A stretch of 64,000 nucleotides of DNA from Hymenobacter arizonensis (GCF_900115775.1 NZ_FOXS01000002.1:527129-591128); one strand, 5' to 3'; shown: positions 42,175 through 51,719, numbered from the stretch's first letter. Notes: generated by a model not told the origin, from the sequence alone. Numbers and translations: made by a program.

Positions 42175-43101
42175 ATGGAAGATTACAATAAAGTTATCGA
42201 GTCGTTGGGCGTCCGATACATCAAGGCAAAGAACTTGGTGCTGCATCAGCCCTTCACGGTTAAGAATTCTTACGACGTAGGCAACAACCTTATTCTATTG
42301 CACAAAGGACACATCACCTTCGGCGAAGACGAAATGGTGGTGGAAGAAGGCGAAATGCTCTTCATCCCCGGCGGCCGGGCCACCCGCGTGAGCTACGGCG
42401 AAGACCAAAAAAACCGGATTATTACGAACGACGACCTCATTACCAACAAGGATAAGTTCTTCCACTCCAATGAAGACCTCGACCTGATTGGCGACGCCGA
42501 CGAAAGCCACAGCTTTGTGAGCTTCGAGGCCAAAGTATTTGACTCGGTAAACTTCTTTGCCTCGCTCGACGTGCCGGCCTTCCTCATCAGCGGGCAGCCC
42601 AAGCTGGCCAACCTGGTGATTAAAGTTGTAGAAGAAAGCATTCAGGACCTGCCGGGTCGCGAGCGCCTCATCAACATCTACACCGAGAACATCGTGGTGG
42701 AAGTGGTGCGCTACGTGCTGCGCAACAACATGTTTGTGGAGCAGCTGGCCACCAACAGCACCTACTTCAAGGACCCGCGCCTCATCGACCTGTTCAACTA
42801 CATCAAGGAGAACCTCGGCGGCGACCTCAGCAACAAGGTGCTGAGCGGCGTAGCCAACGTGAGCGAGGACTATGTAGGCCAGTACTTCAAGATGCTGACC
42901 AACATCAACCCGCAGGACTACATCGAATACCAGCGCATGGAGCGCGCCGTATTCCTGCTGCGTACCACCAAAAAAAGCATCCGCGACATCGGCAAGGAAG
43001 TGGGCTACAAAGACACGGCTTACTTCTGCCGCCGCTTCAAGATGATGTTCGGCATCCCGGCCGGCAAGATGCGCCGCCGCGAGTCGGCCATGAATATCTA
43101 A
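42175..43101 (+). CDS. AraC-family transcriptional regulator
   Basis: A 308-residue regulator. An N-terminal cupin-like sensor (about 20-110) has HKGHITFGEDEMVVEEGEMLFIPGGRATRV. The C-terminal two-HTH AraC domain (about 205-305) ends with SIRDIGKEVGYKDTAYFCRRFKMMFGIPAGKMRRR, the classic AraC signature. The ligand is unknown. The gene is separate from the acyl-CoA dehydrogenase by a terminator, so it need not regulate it. Confidence 0.93.
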   Translation: MEDYNKVIESLGVRYIKAKNLVLHQPFTVKNSYDVGNNLILLHKGHITFGEDEMVVEEGEMLFIPGGRATRVSYGEDQKNRIITNDDLITNKDKFFHSNEDLDLIGDADESHSFVSFEAKVFDSVNFFASLDVPAFLISGQPKLANLVIKVVEESIQDLPGRERLINIYTENIVVEVVRYVLRNNMFVEQLATNSTYFKDPRLIDLFNYIKENLGGDLSNKVLSGVANVSEDYVGQYFKMLTNINPQDYIEYQRMERAVFLLRTTKKSIRDIGKEVGYKDTAYFCRRFKMMFGIPAGKMRRRESAMNI

Positions 43102-43115
43102 TGAGTTTTAAGTGT

Positions 43116-43191
43116 CAGCGGTCCATCAGTTGTTACTGGTGGACCGCTGAACAAAAAAGCCCCGCTTCGTACTAACGAAGCGGGGCTTTTA
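43116..43191 (+). terminator. Two successive hairpins, the second a strong terminator
   Basis: TCAGCGGTCCA pairs with TGGACCGCTGA (43116-43150). AAAAAGCCCCGCTTCGT then pairs with ACGAAGCGGGGCTTTT (43153-43191). The latter works for both this gene and the converging one. Confidence 0.85.
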
Positions 43192-43219
43192 AATTATGCC
43201 TTAAAGCCAATCGAGTGGT

Positions 43220-44074
43220 TTATTCGATGCTGCGGGAATCGTCGTTTTTCGAGCGGTAGCTGCTCTCGGAAGTACGCGAGCCGAAGTCGCCGCCCGAAGA
43301 CGAAGAGCCGAAGCCCGACCCTGAGCTGCTGCCGCTAGAGCCCGAACCCGAGCCATAGCTGCTTCCGCTGGTGCCGTAGCTGCTACCGCTGCCGCTGGCA
43401 CCCGAGTTGTAGTTGCTGCCGCTGCCGTAGCTGCCCGAGCCCGAACCGCTACCATAGCTGCTGCCGCTGCTGTTGCCGTAGGCAGCGCCGCTATCGGAGC
43501 GACCGCTGCCGTAGGCCGTGCGACGGCTGCTGGAGGCGTCCGGTGCCTGGTAGCCGTAGCCTGAGCGGCGGCCGTAGCTGCTGCCGCCCTGGCGGCTGTA
43601 GCGCGACTCCGACTTTTCAGACTTGCCTTTGCGGGTAGCCAAATAGCCGATGCCTACTGCGAGCAGCGCACCGCCCACAATTTTCTGGGTAGTAGTAAGG
43701 TCGCCTACGCGGGTAACGGCACGCGAGCTCCAATCTTTTACGCTCTGGGGAAGCTGGTTTACGCTGTTGAGCACGCCCGAATCCTCAATCCATTTTTTGC
43801 CGCTTTCCAGGGCAGTGTTGAGCACGTTGTCGCCTTGCTGGCTTTCGCCTTGGCCGCCACTTTGCTCGCTGGTTTGGTCACTCGAGCTGTTTTGGGCGCC
43901 GGCAGCGCCTTGCGAAGCTGCGCCACGGGCGGCAGCACCCGACTTGCGGGTAGAGCCCGCGCCTGCCGAGTCGGCACCGGTGAAGCCTGGGCTGCCAGTG
44001 CTGGTACCTGCATTCTGAACGCGAACGTCATCACCGGGCATGGGGCTGCCGGGCTGGTTTTGTTGGTTATCCAT
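43220..44074 (-). CDS. Ser/Gly/Tyr-rich low-complexity membrane protein
   Basis: A 284-residue protein. The N-terminal 90 residues are Ser/Gly/Ala/Gln-rich. A short amphipathic region (WIEDSGVLNSVNQLPQSVKDW) and one membrane helix (IVGGALLAVGIGYLATRKG, about residues 132-150) follow. The remaining 130 residues are imperfect Ser-Gly-Tyr repeats (SSYGSGSGSGSYGSGSN). No family is recognised. The repeat tract may be prone to length changes. Confidence 0.75.
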   Translation of the reverse strand: MDNQQNQPGSPMPGDDVRVQNAGTSTGSPGFTGADSAGAGSTRKSGAAARGAASQGAAGAQNSSSDQTSEQSGGQGESQQGDNVLNTALESGKKWIEDSGVLNSVNQLPQSVKDWSSRAVTRVGDLTTTQKIVGGALLAVGIGYLATRKGKSEKSESRYSRQGGSSYGRRSGYGYQAPDASSSRRTAYGSGRSDSGAAYGNSSGSSYGSGSGSGSYGSGSNYNSGASGSGSSYGTSGSSYGSGSGSSGSSSGSGFGSSSSGGDFGSRTSESSYRSKNDDSRSIE

Positions 44075-44389
44075 AGTGAAAGGAAGGAAATGAAAGTGGA
44101 AAGGAAATTAGTCCGAAGCGGGTAAGCTACGGGTGCTTTTATTCGTAAGTTCTCCACTATAAGTTGCACTAGCTCTCAATATTTTAAAGCTAAACCGTAA
44201 TGTTGTAGGTGCCGAACCAAGGCCCGCCACTTGCGGGATTTCGGCGCTCCACATGCTTTTTTCAGCGGCGTTCAGGAGGTAGGGTAGGCTATGGCAACCC
44301 GCCAAGTAGCAAGTGAGGATTTTACTAAGTTTTGGCTGCCTGCGCCCGAGGACAATGCGGCGCACTCAGTCTCTACGCCAAGGCGAAAG
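44075..44389. other. Intergenic gap, nothing recognised
   Basis: These 315 bases contain no convincing gene, repeat or known regulatory site. Confidence 0.6.
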
Positions 44390-44752
44390 CTAGGCCCGCG
44401 GCGGCTTGGGTTGCGAATGCTTCGGCAAGGGCCGGAGCACATGGTTAGGGTTGGCCAGCACCACGCGGCGGGCTTCTTCCCGGGCCTCAACCTCATACTT
44501 ATTGTGATAGTAGCCCACGCGGGCCGACTCGACCAAGTATTTCCAGAGGAAGGGCAGCACGCCGTGTTCCTTGAACTGGCGCAGGTGCACCAGCTCGTGG
44601 GCCACCCACTCGGCATCGGCCAGAAACTCCTCCCGGGTAGCCCCGCTAAGGTGCACCGTTTGGCCAATAACCATGGCCACGCGCTGGCTGCGCAGCACCA
44701 TGCAGGCGATGCGGGCAAGGGGCGAGCGGGTCCAGGTTCGGGGGCTTTGCAT
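44390..44752 (-). CDS. Putative DUF4157-like metallopeptidase
   Basis: A 120-residue protein with a zinc-protease signature, AEWVAHELVHLRQFKEHG: the HELVH fits HExxH. A later conserved YNKYEVEAREEARR could supply the third ligand. The family resembles DUF4157 putative metallopeptidases. An ATG at 44752 is preferred over one at 44821 since it starts MQSPRTWTRSPLARI, directly before the domain. There is no signal peptide. Confidence 0.75.
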   Translation of the reverse strand: MQSPRTWTRSPLARIACMVLRSQRVAMVIGQTVHLSGATREEFLADAEWVAHELVHLRQFKEHGVLPFLWKYLVESARVGYYHNKYEVEAREEARRVVLANPNHVLRPLPKHSQPKPPRA

Positions 44753-45082
44753 GAGGGAAAGATATAGAAATATTTTGGGCGAGCTAATACGTGCGTCAGT
44801 GAAGCACGGTTGCAAGGCCATTAAATATTATAAGTTGATTGAATTGTGTTTAATAAAGAAAGTTTGCCTTTTTTTGCTCTCAAATGCTGAGGTTATAAAA
44901 AGTTAGGCCTAGCTTTACCTAAGGTGTAAGTCATAGTCAATATGAATTACTGAATACTGGCTCATTTTTCAACCTCTTCTCTCGGCTAATTCCAGCCTTG
45001 CCTATCGCCTAAGAAACCTACTACCCCGGCTCTTTCTCCCGCTCACAGAAACCCGGATTTTGCTCTCCTCTAACGACGGATA
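44753..45082. other. AT-rich intergenic region
   Basis: These 330 bases hold no convincing gene. The part 44822-44960 is notably AT-rich for this genome. Confidence 0.6.
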
Positions 45083-45799
45083 ATGAAACATAGCATTCTG
45101 TATTGCCTCGCTGCCGGTTCGCTGGCCCTCTCCTTCTTCTTCGAACGCTCCCCCGATGCTTCGATTACGGCCCGTGCCACTGTGGCGCCCGTCGTAGCCG
45201 AAGCATCTCTGTTTTCGGACCTGACCATGGACGAGTCAGCCTTAGAGCTTCCCGCTCTTGCCGCCGTGCCTGCAATTAGAAGGGCTGCCTTGCCCCGCAC
45301 CAAGACTGGCGGCGAGCCCACCGCCGCCGAACTGGCCGCCTCGCGCGATTCGCTGGTTTATAACTACTACGCCCAAACCCTCGGCCTGCGCCTGGCTTTC
45401 GACGAAAACAAAGACCTGCTGCGCACCGTGACCGACTGGATTGGGACGCCCTACCGCTACGGTAACAATTCGCGCCAGGGTACCGACTGCTCGGGCTTTG
45501 TGACCCGCGTGTTCCGTGAAGTGTACGGCGTCACGCTGCAACGCTCGTCGCGCTCCATGTTCTCATCCACCAAGCACATAGCCAAAAGCGAAGTAAAAAC
45601 CGGCGACCTGGTGTTCTTCCGCCGCGGCAAAGGCCCGATTTATCACGTAGGCATCTACTTGAAGGACGGCAAGTTTGCCCACTCTGCCACCAATGGCGGC
45701 GTAATGGTGAGCTCACTAAAGCAGCCCTACTACCAGCGCAACTTCTACGCTGCCGGCCGCGTGCGGGCCGCCGAAGAAGCCGATGCCTCAGACAACTAA
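45083..45799 (+). CDS. NlpC/P60 (C40) cell-wall peptidase
   Basis: A 238-residue secreted cysteine peptidase that cleaves peptidoglycan stem peptides. A signal-like hydrophobic start (residues 4-22) precedes a linker to about 110. The catalytic domain follows: WIGTPYRYGNNSRQGTDCSGFV with the active Cys, GDLVFFRRGKGPIYHVGIYL with the active His, and FAHSATNGGV with the third polar residue. The length is normal. A terminator follows. Confidence 0.93.
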   Translation: MKHSILYCLAAGSLALSFFFERSPDASITARATVAPVVAEASLFSDLTMDESALELPALAAVPAIRRAALPRTKTGGEPTAAELAASRDSLVYNYYAQTLGLRLAFDENKDLLRTVTDWIGTPYRYGNNSRQGTDCSGFVTRVFREVYGVTLQRSSRSMFSSTKHIAKSEVKTGDLVFFRRGKGPIYHVGIYLKDGKFAHSATNGGVMVSSLKQPYYQRNFYAAGRVRAAEEADASDN

Positions 45800-45823
45800 G
45801 GTTCTCCTGACCTGAAAGCAAGC

Positions 45824-45857
45824 AAAGCGTCTGGCCCCCGGGGCCGGACGCTTTTTT
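45824..45857 (+). terminator. Intrinsic terminator
   Basis: AAAGCGTCTGGCCCC pairs with GGGGCCGGACGCTTTTTT. Confidence 0.88.
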
Positions 45858-46139
45858 GTTGTGGTGCCGGCCGCAGGTACTGGTGCCAGCCGTTTTCCAA
45901 TGCGTAATCCCCGGCTGCATGCAGGCTGTTTGACTAAAACAGTAGGCTGGCAAAAGGGCTAAGTGTCAGAAAATAAACCATAAGGCCTAAAGCTGGCCCG
46001 TAGCAGCAGGGGCGTGTGCCGATGGTTATTTTTTGAAGGAATGTGTTGAAAAAGATAGCCCGGACAGGGGCTTTTGCGTAAAGCACTTTTCGAGGCCCAC
46101 GCCTTGTCTCCTTTCACACTTCCTTTCATTACCTTCTTT

Positions 46140-46478
46140 ATGGAATCCCAAATCGAACAGCAGCTCGAAAAAATCATGCCCGAAGACTTGGCACGTACTT
46201 TCGAAAGCGCTTACCACGTATTGTTTCAAGGCCAGCATGAGCACATGGACGACCTGCTGAAGCACGGTGCCGTGTTGCTGCGCAAGGCGGCCCAGCGTTT
46301 CACGCCTACCCAAATGGTGTTGGGTGTAGCTGCACTGGCCACGGTGGCCATTGTACTCATCGGTCGTGAAATGCACAACGAGCAAGAAGAGGGCGAAGCC
46401 CAAGACATCAGCAAGCGCGACGAGAAACCCCAGTTGGCCGGTGCCGGCGCTGGTGACAAAGGCAAGGGCGACAAATAG
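46140..46478 (+). CDS. Small single-helix membrane protein
   Basis: A 112-residue protein with an amphipathic N-terminus (IEQQLEKIMPEDLARTFESA), one membrane helix (about residues 60-77, MVLGVAALATVAIVLIG) and a charged, Gly/Lys-rich tail. The start ATG at 46140 is preferred; a longer frame from 46074 has no known N-terminus. Relatives with a helix of this type next to coiled coils exist in Hymenobacter-like genomes as unnamed proteins. Function unknown. Confidence 0.72.
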   Translation: MESQIEQQLEKIMPEDLARTFESAYHVLFQGQHEHMDDLLKHGAVLLRKAAQRFTPTQMVLGVAALATVAIVLIGREMHNEQEEGEAQDISKRDEKPQLAGAGAGDKGKGDK

Positions 46479-46500
46479 TCGAACTTCCTTTATGGATATG

Positions 46501-46532
46501 AAAAAGCCGCTTCTTCGGAAGCGGCTTTTTTT
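46501..46532 (+). terminator. Intrinsic terminator
   Basis: AAAAAGCCGCTTC pairs with GAAGCGGCTTTTTTT around a short loop, between converging genes. Confidence 0.85.
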
Positions 46533-46554
46533 GTGCGCGTAGGCAAGCCGGTTA

Positions 46555-47694
46555 TCACCGGATTTCGACCACCACCGGCACCACTAGGCGCACGGCTACG
46601 GGCTGGCCGTTGTGGCGGCCGGGCTCGAACCGCGGCAGGCGCAACGCTGCGGCCAGCACGGCCTCGTCGGTGGCGCGGCTGATGCTTTTGACCATGACGG
46701 GCCGCGTGACGCGGCCGTCGGGCTCGACCACGAAGCTGACCTGGCCGTTGCCGTTGGTAGCCCGCTCGGGGTACATGATGCCTTCCTGCAGCGCGGTTTG
46801 AATGGCGGCCGGGCTACTGCGGCCGGCCAGGGTGGGCATTTGGGCCACTCGGGTATAAACCTGGTGCTCTGGTACGGGCGGGGCGATGTCGCCCTGGGGA
46901 GCAGGCGGCTGAAAGTAAATGTTAAGAGTCTGGTACATGGCCACGGGCTGGTCGTCGTAGCCCAGGGCGGGTTGCCAGCGGGGAAGGCCGCGCACCAGGC
47001 GCAGGGCTTCATCGTCGCAGCTCGGGCACAGGGGCGTTATTACTTCACTAGCGCCTATGCGGCCGTCGGCTTTTATCACAAACCGCACGGCGACGTGGCC
47101 CTTCAGGTCGCGAAGCTTGACCTCGGCGGGCGTGGCGCGGTTTTTTTGCAGGTATTGCTCCAGCGCTGCATCGCCGCCGGGGAATTGGGCCTGCCGCGTG
47201 ACTTCGGTGGCCGCATACACGTGGCGGGGCGACAGAAACACTACGGGCACACTGAGCAGCACCGGCACAGGCTGGCCACCGTAGCGCCCCGGCACGAGGC
47301 GCGGCATGCGCCTGACGGCATCGAGGGCCGCCGCATCGCAGGCCGGGCTCAGGCTTTGCACGACGGTGGCCTGCCGGGGCACGCCGCTTGCGCCAATAAC
47401 TACTCGCACAATGACGTGGCCCTCGGTGCGGCCTTCCAGTACTTCAGCCGGCTGTTTCACCAGTTTTTGAATGGCTTTTACAAGGGCCAGGTTGCCGCCG
47501 CCGGTGGGCAAAGCAGGCATTTGCTCGACGTAGCTAAACACCTGAGTAGTGTCGCCCGGGTAAGGCACATAGGATTGAGCCTGCGTGCGATGGAAGAGTG
47601 CCATGAGTGGCAGCAGGAGCACCAATGCTGCTAGCCGCTGCAAAAGCAGGCACTTGAGCCGATTAAATAGGAGCAAAAAAGGGCGGGTGCTCAT
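46555..47694 (-). CDS. Secreted protein with three TonB C-terminal domains
   Basis: A 379-residue protein with a signal sequence (about residues 15-39, cleaved before AQSYVP) and three tandem TonB_C-like domains. The repeats are recognised from their shared ends: CDAAALDAVRRMPRLVPGRY, CDDEALRLVRGLPRWQPALG and TDEAVLAAALRLPRFEPGRH, each followed by a 'GQPV' turn. It lacks the transmembrane helix plus Pro-rich spacer of true TonB, so it cannot transduce energy from ExbBD as such. It may bind periplasmic plugs. The neighbouring gene is a one-domain paralogue. Confidence 0.85.
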   Translation of the reverse strand: MSTRPFLLLFNRLKCLLLQRLAALVLLLPLMALFHRTQAQSYVPYPGDTTQVFSYVEQMPALPTGGGNLALVKAIQKLVKQPAEVLEGRTEGHVIVRVVIGASGVPRQATVVQSLSPACDAAALDAVRRMPRLVPGRYGGQPVPVLLSVPVVFLSPRHVYAATEVTRQAQFPGGDAALEQYLQKNRATPAEVKLRDLKGHVAVRFVIKADGRIGASEVITPLCPSCDDEALRLVRGLPRWQPALGYDDQPVAMYQTLNIYFQPPAPQGDIAPPVPEHQVYTRVAQMPTLAGRSSPAAIQTALQEGIMYPERATNGNGQVSFVVEPDGRVTRPVMVKSISRATDEAVLAAALRLPRFEPGRHNGQPVAVRLVVPVVVEIR

Positions 47695-47739
47695 GCCACA
47701 AATTTATAAGCGGCCCGACAGAGAGGCTTGCTGAGATTT

Positions 47740-48204
47740 CTATTTCTTTTTGGGGGAAGTAGGTATTTGGAACGTGACAGGAAGTGTCAACGCCACTGGC
47801 ACTGCTTTTCCCGTTTGTTTGGCTGGAGTGAAACGCGGCAGCTGCTGCACAGCAGCTAGTGTTGCTTCATCGCAGCCGCCGCCTATGCCTTTTATAACAG
47901 TTACATCTTGCACTAGCCCATCTGTGGCGACAGTGAATGTAACAAATACTCTTCCTTGAATATCTTGGGCTAATGCCTGTTCAGGATAGATTATGTGATT
48001 TTGTACAGCATTAATAATTGCTGCAATACCACCGCCACCTGCTAATTCAGGCATTTGCTCAGGAGCTCCCCAGCACATATTGTAGCTATTCCCTAATGAG
48101 GGACTTTCAGCAATGGGCGGAGATTTCGACTTCTGCCCAATAGCACTGCTCGCTCCATAGAAGAGCATGACTAGACCAAAAACGAAAAAACGTGAACAGA
48201 ACAT
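47740..48204 (-). CDS. Secreted single TonB C-terminal-domain protein
   Basis: A 154-residue protein with a signal peptide (about residues 1-23) and one TonB_C-like domain: IYPEQALAQDIQGRVFVTFTVATDGLVQDVTVIKG, then CDEATLAAVQQLPRFTPAKQTGKAVPV. It is a shorter paralogue of the gene at 46555, read in the same direction 45 bases upstream of it. AT content is higher than in the neighbour. Confidence 0.85.
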   Translation of the reverse strand: MFCSRFFVFGLVMLFYGASSAIGQKSKSPPIAESPSLGNSYNMCWGAPEQMPELAGGGGIAAIINAVQNHIIYPEQALAQDIQGRVFVTFTVATDGLVQDVTVIKGIGGGCDEATLAAVQQLPRFTPAKQTGKAVPVALTLPVTFQIPTSPKKK

Positions 48205-48272
48205 GGTGGTTCTTATTACGATAAATAGGGTGCCTACGTCTGCTCTTTAAAAGCAATTCGACATTCTCAAAC

Positions 48273-50705
48273 TCACTTGCCCTGCATTGTCCAGGCGGTG
48301 GGCACGCGCGGGTGCTGCTCCTGGGCCGAGCGTAGAAACACCAGCTCGTCGAGCTGGCCCACGCGCCAGGTTTCCAGCAGGTTGTTGTAGAAGGGCGAGC
48401 CGGGGTTACCGCTCTGCCCGCCGGGGTATACGCCAAAGGCTTGCACCTGGGGGCCCAGCGCCACCACCATGCGCCAGGAGGGGCCGTTGCGTTCAGAAGT
48501 GGCGTTCACGATGCCGCTGCCGCCACCGCAGTCCACGTCCATTTGCCCAAAGCCGGGGAGGCGGGCCAGGTGCAGAATGTCGGTGCTCTTCTGGTCGGCC
48601 CAGCGCCACTTCGGGCCGATTGGGCCATACTTGCGGGTGAGGGAGTCGGCGGCAAATTTCAGGCTTTGCCGGGCCAGCTCGGGAAGGGTTTCGGGGGCGG
48701 GAGTGCGACGGTCGTCTATCCAGGGGCTGTTCTCTTCTTTCAGAATGAGGTTATTGGTGCGGTCGCGGGCGGGGTAGCGCATTTCTACGCCGGTCACTCT
48801 GGGGCTGAAATCGTCCTCCCAAATGCGTTTTACCAGGTTGCCGTACCAGAGCTCGAACAGGCTGGGGCCGATGGCATCGGCGTCGTAGAAGTAATTCCAC
48901 TTGCGCAGCTCGGCCAGGGCTTTGCCGGCTGGCGAGTTGGCATCGGTGCCTTCTGCCAAAGCCAGCAGGCGCGGCAGCATGAGCTGGGCGTTGAGATTGA
49001 GGTTGTCGTTCTGGAGCAGGCGCAGGCTGTCGGGCGTGGCGTGGGTCATTTGGGCCAGGCGCTGGTTGATGCGGTGGCCGCGTTCGTAGCTGGCAAAGTC
49101 CCAGTTGAGGTAATACGGGTAGTCGGGGCCGGCCGAAAACTGGTTGGCCGAGCTCACAAATCCACGGGTAGGGTTTTTGACGTGGGGGTTGTGGGCGGCC
49201 GGTATCCAGCCCTGCCAGTCGTGGGCCGGGCTGGTGCCGTCGAGTACGAACTTGCCCTGGTTGCGCCATTTCAGCGGGAAGTGACCGTTGGGCCAGATGG
49301 CAATGTCGCGCTCGTTGCTGGCAAAAATGAAGTTCTGGGCCGGCGAGCCGTAGTGGGGCAGCGCCGCGAGATAGTCTTGATAGTTGCGGGCGCGGTTGAG
49401 CAGGTAAAAGGCCTTTACCTCGTTGCCGCCGTCGTGGGCGGTCCAGCGCAGGGCGTGGGCAATGGGCGTTTGGGCGTTGAAAGGCTTTTCGGGGCGGTCG
49501 TATACTATCGGGCCGTGGTGGCTATATAATACGGTGTCGAGGCGGTCGGGCTGGCCGCGCACCTTGATGCGCTCCACCACGCGGCGAATGGGCTTCCAGC
49601 GGCCGTCGTGCCAATACTCGCGCTGGGTGCGGTCGCGAAACTTCAACTGGTAGAAGTCGAGCACGTCGGCAGCTACGTTGGTTACGCCCCAGGCCACGTT
49701 TTCATTGAACCCGATGATGACCACGGGCGCCCCGGGAATGGTGACGCCGTACACGTTCACCCCGGGCGCGTGCAGCTGCACCTGGTACCAAATGCTGGGC
49801 AGTTTGAGCTGCAGGTGCGGGTCGTTGGCCAGCAGCGGGTAGCCCGAGGCCGACTTGGCGCCACTTACGGCAAAGTTGTTGGAGCCCAGCTCCGCGTCGG
49901 GCTCTGCCTGGAGCACTTTGGCCGAGTAGCTGGCCTGAAAATCGGTGGGCGTGGGGGGTACCGGCACCGGCTTGAAATCCAGGGGCGTGCCCGTGGGCAC
50001 AATGGGGTCTTCGCGGGTGGGGTAGTCCGGAAACAGGTCTTTCACCACGGCCTTGCCGTACTTGCCCAAGATGTTGCTCATGCGCAGGTCGTCGCTGCGG
50101 CCGCTCAGGTCCCAGGCCATGAGCTGCAGCAGCAGGGCGCATTTCAGGGGTTTCCAAGGCTCGGGGCGGTAGTCGAGAAGCTTGTACTCGAAGGGCAGCG
50201 TGGCGGGCGTGAGCTGCTCGATGTAGGTATTGATGCCGCGGGAATAGGCCTCCAGCACGACGCGCGTGGTGGGGTCGGCCAGCATTTTCTGAGCCGAACG
50301 CTCGGCCCCGAAGGGCAGGCCCATGCGCCGCTGAAACCGGTCGTATTCCAGGGCTTTGTCACCCACTATCTCCGAAATGCGGCCGGCGGCGACGTGGGTT
50401 TGAAACTCCATCTGCCAGAGGCGGTCGCGGGCCGTAACGTAGCCCAGGGCGAAGTGCAGGTCGGCGTCGTTTTGGGCGAAGATGTGGGGCACGCGGCGGT
50501 CGTCGAAGCGCACCGTCACGGGCTGCTGCAGGCCGGGCAGCGCCAGCGTCTGCTGGGTCGGAAAATCGCTCGGCCGCTCGCCGTTTTGCCAAAAGCCGCG
50601 GTAGGGGCTCAGCAGCTTGCCGAAGGGGGGCACGTCGCCGTGCTTGGTGTTCAGCGCCCACACCAAGGTGAGGCTGACGGCCAGCGCCAGTAAGGCCTTT
50701 ATCAT
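48273..50705 (-). CDS. Penicillin acylase family (Ntn) hydrolase
   Basis: An 810-residue secreted N-terminal nucleophile hydrolase. A hydrophobic N-terminus (about residues 2-18) is the export signal. The alpha chain has VPHIFAQNDADLHFALGYVTARDRLWQMEF. The spacer ends at ELG, and autocatalytic cleavage would expose Ser275 of GSNNFAVSG as the nucleophile. The beta chain contains ANDPHLQLKLPSIWYQ and VIIGFNENVAWGVTN. Members cleave beta-lactams or acyl-homoserine lactones; which applies cannot be told. Confidence 0.93.
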   Translation of the reverse strand: MIKALLALAVSLTLVWALNTKHGDVPPFGKLLSPYRGFWQNGERPSDFPTQQTLALPGLQQPVTVRFDDRRVPHIFAQNDADLHFALGYVTARDRLWQMEFQTHVAAGRISEIVGDKALEYDRFQRRMGLPFGAERSAQKMLADPTTRVVLEAYSRGINTYIEQLTPATLPFEYKLLDYRPEPWKPLKCALLLQLMAWDLSGRSDDLRMSNILGKYGKAVVKDLFPDYPTREDPIVPTGTPLDFKPVPVPPTPTDFQASYSAKVLQAEPDAELGSNNFAVSGAKSASGYPLLANDPHLQLKLPSIWYQVQLHAPGVNVYGVTIPGAPVVIIGFNENVAWGVTNVAADVLDFYQLKFRDRTQREYWHDGRWKPIRRVVERIKVRGQPDRLDTVLYSHHGPIVYDRPEKPFNAQTPIAHALRWTAHDGGNEVKAFYLLNRARNYQDYLAALPHYGSPAQNFIFASNERDIAIWPNGHFPLKWRNQGKFVLDGTSPAHDWQGWIPAAHNPHVKNPTRGFVSSANQFSAGPDYPYYLNWDFASYERGHRINQRLAQMTHATPDSLRLLQNDNLNLNAQLMLPRLLALAEGTDANSPAGKALAELRKWNYFYDADAIGPSLFELWYGNLVKRIWEDDFSPRVTGVEMRYPARDRTNNLILKEENSPWIDDRRTPAPETLPELARQSLKFAADSLTRKYGPIGPKWRWADQKSTDILHLARLPGFGQMDVDCGGGSGIVNATSERNGPSWRMVVALGPQVQAFGVYPGGQSGNPGSPFYNNLLETWRVGQLDELVFLRSAQEQHPRVPTAWTMQGK

Positions 50706-50838
50706 TTAGCAATCAACATTTATCATTCAACAATCAACCAAATGAAGCAGCCGGCAAGTAACAACAATGCGGGCAACCATCAGCTGTATGAGCACCAAAG
50801 CGCTCAATTGTTCAATGCTAATTGTTAAATGTTAAATG
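50705..50838. repeat. Intergenic inverted repeat, family I
   Basis: TTTAGCAATCAACATTTATC and onward (50705-50738) is partly complementary to the AATTGTTCAATGCTAATTGT stretch and onward (50808-50838). It lies between the penicillin acylase start and the RlpA stop codon. Confidence 0.6.
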
Positions 50839-50843
50839 GAAAA

Positions 50844-51719
50844 TCACCGAAGGGCCACCTCGCGCACGAGCCCGCCGATGCCCCAGGTCATGAGCTGTTT
50901 GCGGACGGCTTCGGCCTCGGGGCGCTCGCCGAAGTTGCCCACGAGCACGCGGCTGCGCTGCCGCCCGTCGAGCAAGTACTGCGACACCATCACCTGCATT
51001 TCGGGCAGCAAGGATTTGATGCGCGCCTGCACCGTGTGGGCATTGGCAGCATCCACGAACGAACCCGCCTGAATAAGGAAGCCCGTGGGGCAGTTCACCG
51101 ATTCGGTGGCGGCCGTGACGGCGGTTTTGGTAGCGGGGGAGGCAGCAATCAGAGCTGGCTTGGCGGTAGGCTCGGCGAGCTCCTCTTCATCGGGCACCGA
51201 GTAGGTGGCGAAGGCGGCGTCGGGGTTGGGGTCGGCGGCGTAGAGGTCGGCTAGGTTATCGGGGGTGATGGCCGGGCCCAGGGGCGTCTCGGTTTCCACT
51301 ACTTCGGCCACCACGGTGGCAGCGCCGGACTCGGTAATGCCCAAGGGGCGGGCAGCAATTTCCGAAAGGTCGATGATGCGCTGGTGGCGGAACGGGCCGC
51401 GGTCCGTAACGCGCACTACTACCGACTTACCATTCTTCACGTTCGTAACCCGCAGGCGGGTGCCGAAGGGCAAGGTTTTGTGGGCGCAGGTATACTTGAA
51501 CCGGTTGTAGCGCTCGCCGCTGGTGGTTTTTTTTCCTTGAAAGTAGCTGCCATACCAGGAGGCCCGACCGCGCAGCACCGTAGTGACGTTTGCGGTAGGG
51601 TTAGTTGCTGATTTGCTGACGCCGGGGGCGGTGGCTTGCACCGGGGCGCTAAACAAGGTCAGCAACAGAAATAGAAGGCTGGCAAGGACAGGTACTTTAG
51701 AAGGATAGGATAAAATCAT
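50844..51719 (-). CDS. RlpA-like lytic transglycosylase with SPOR domain
   Basis: A 291-residue secreted protein. After a signal peptide (about residues 8-30), a double-psi barrel RlpA domain (GRASWYGSYFQGKKTTSGERYNRF to VRVTDRGPFRHQRIIDLSEIAARPLG) has the usual catalytic Asp of VTDRGPF. A disordered linker and a C-terminal SPOR domain (GFLIQAGSFVDAANAHTVQARIKSL) follow; SPOR binds denuded septal peptidoglycan. The start is at the ATG at 51719; a frame from 51770 has no proper initiation. Confidence 0.92.
   Translation of the reverse strand: MILSYPSKVPVLASLLFLLLTLFSAPVQATAPGVSKSATNPTANVTTVLRGRASWYGSYFQGKKTTSGERYNRFKYTCAHKTLPFGTRLRVTNVKNGKSVVVRVTDRGPFRHQRIIDLSEIAARPLGITESGAATVVAEVVETETPLGPAITPDNLADLYAADPNPDAAFATYSVPDEEELAEPTAKPALIAASPATKTAVTAATESVNCPTGFLIQAGSFVDAANAHTVQARIKSLLPEMQVMVSQYLLDGRQRSRVLVGNFGERPEAEAVRKQLMTWGIGGLVREVALR

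Noticed and set aside
49608..50693. 361-codon plus-strand frame
   Set aside because: Antisense shadow of the penicillin acylase gene; Gly/Val/His-rich without motifs.
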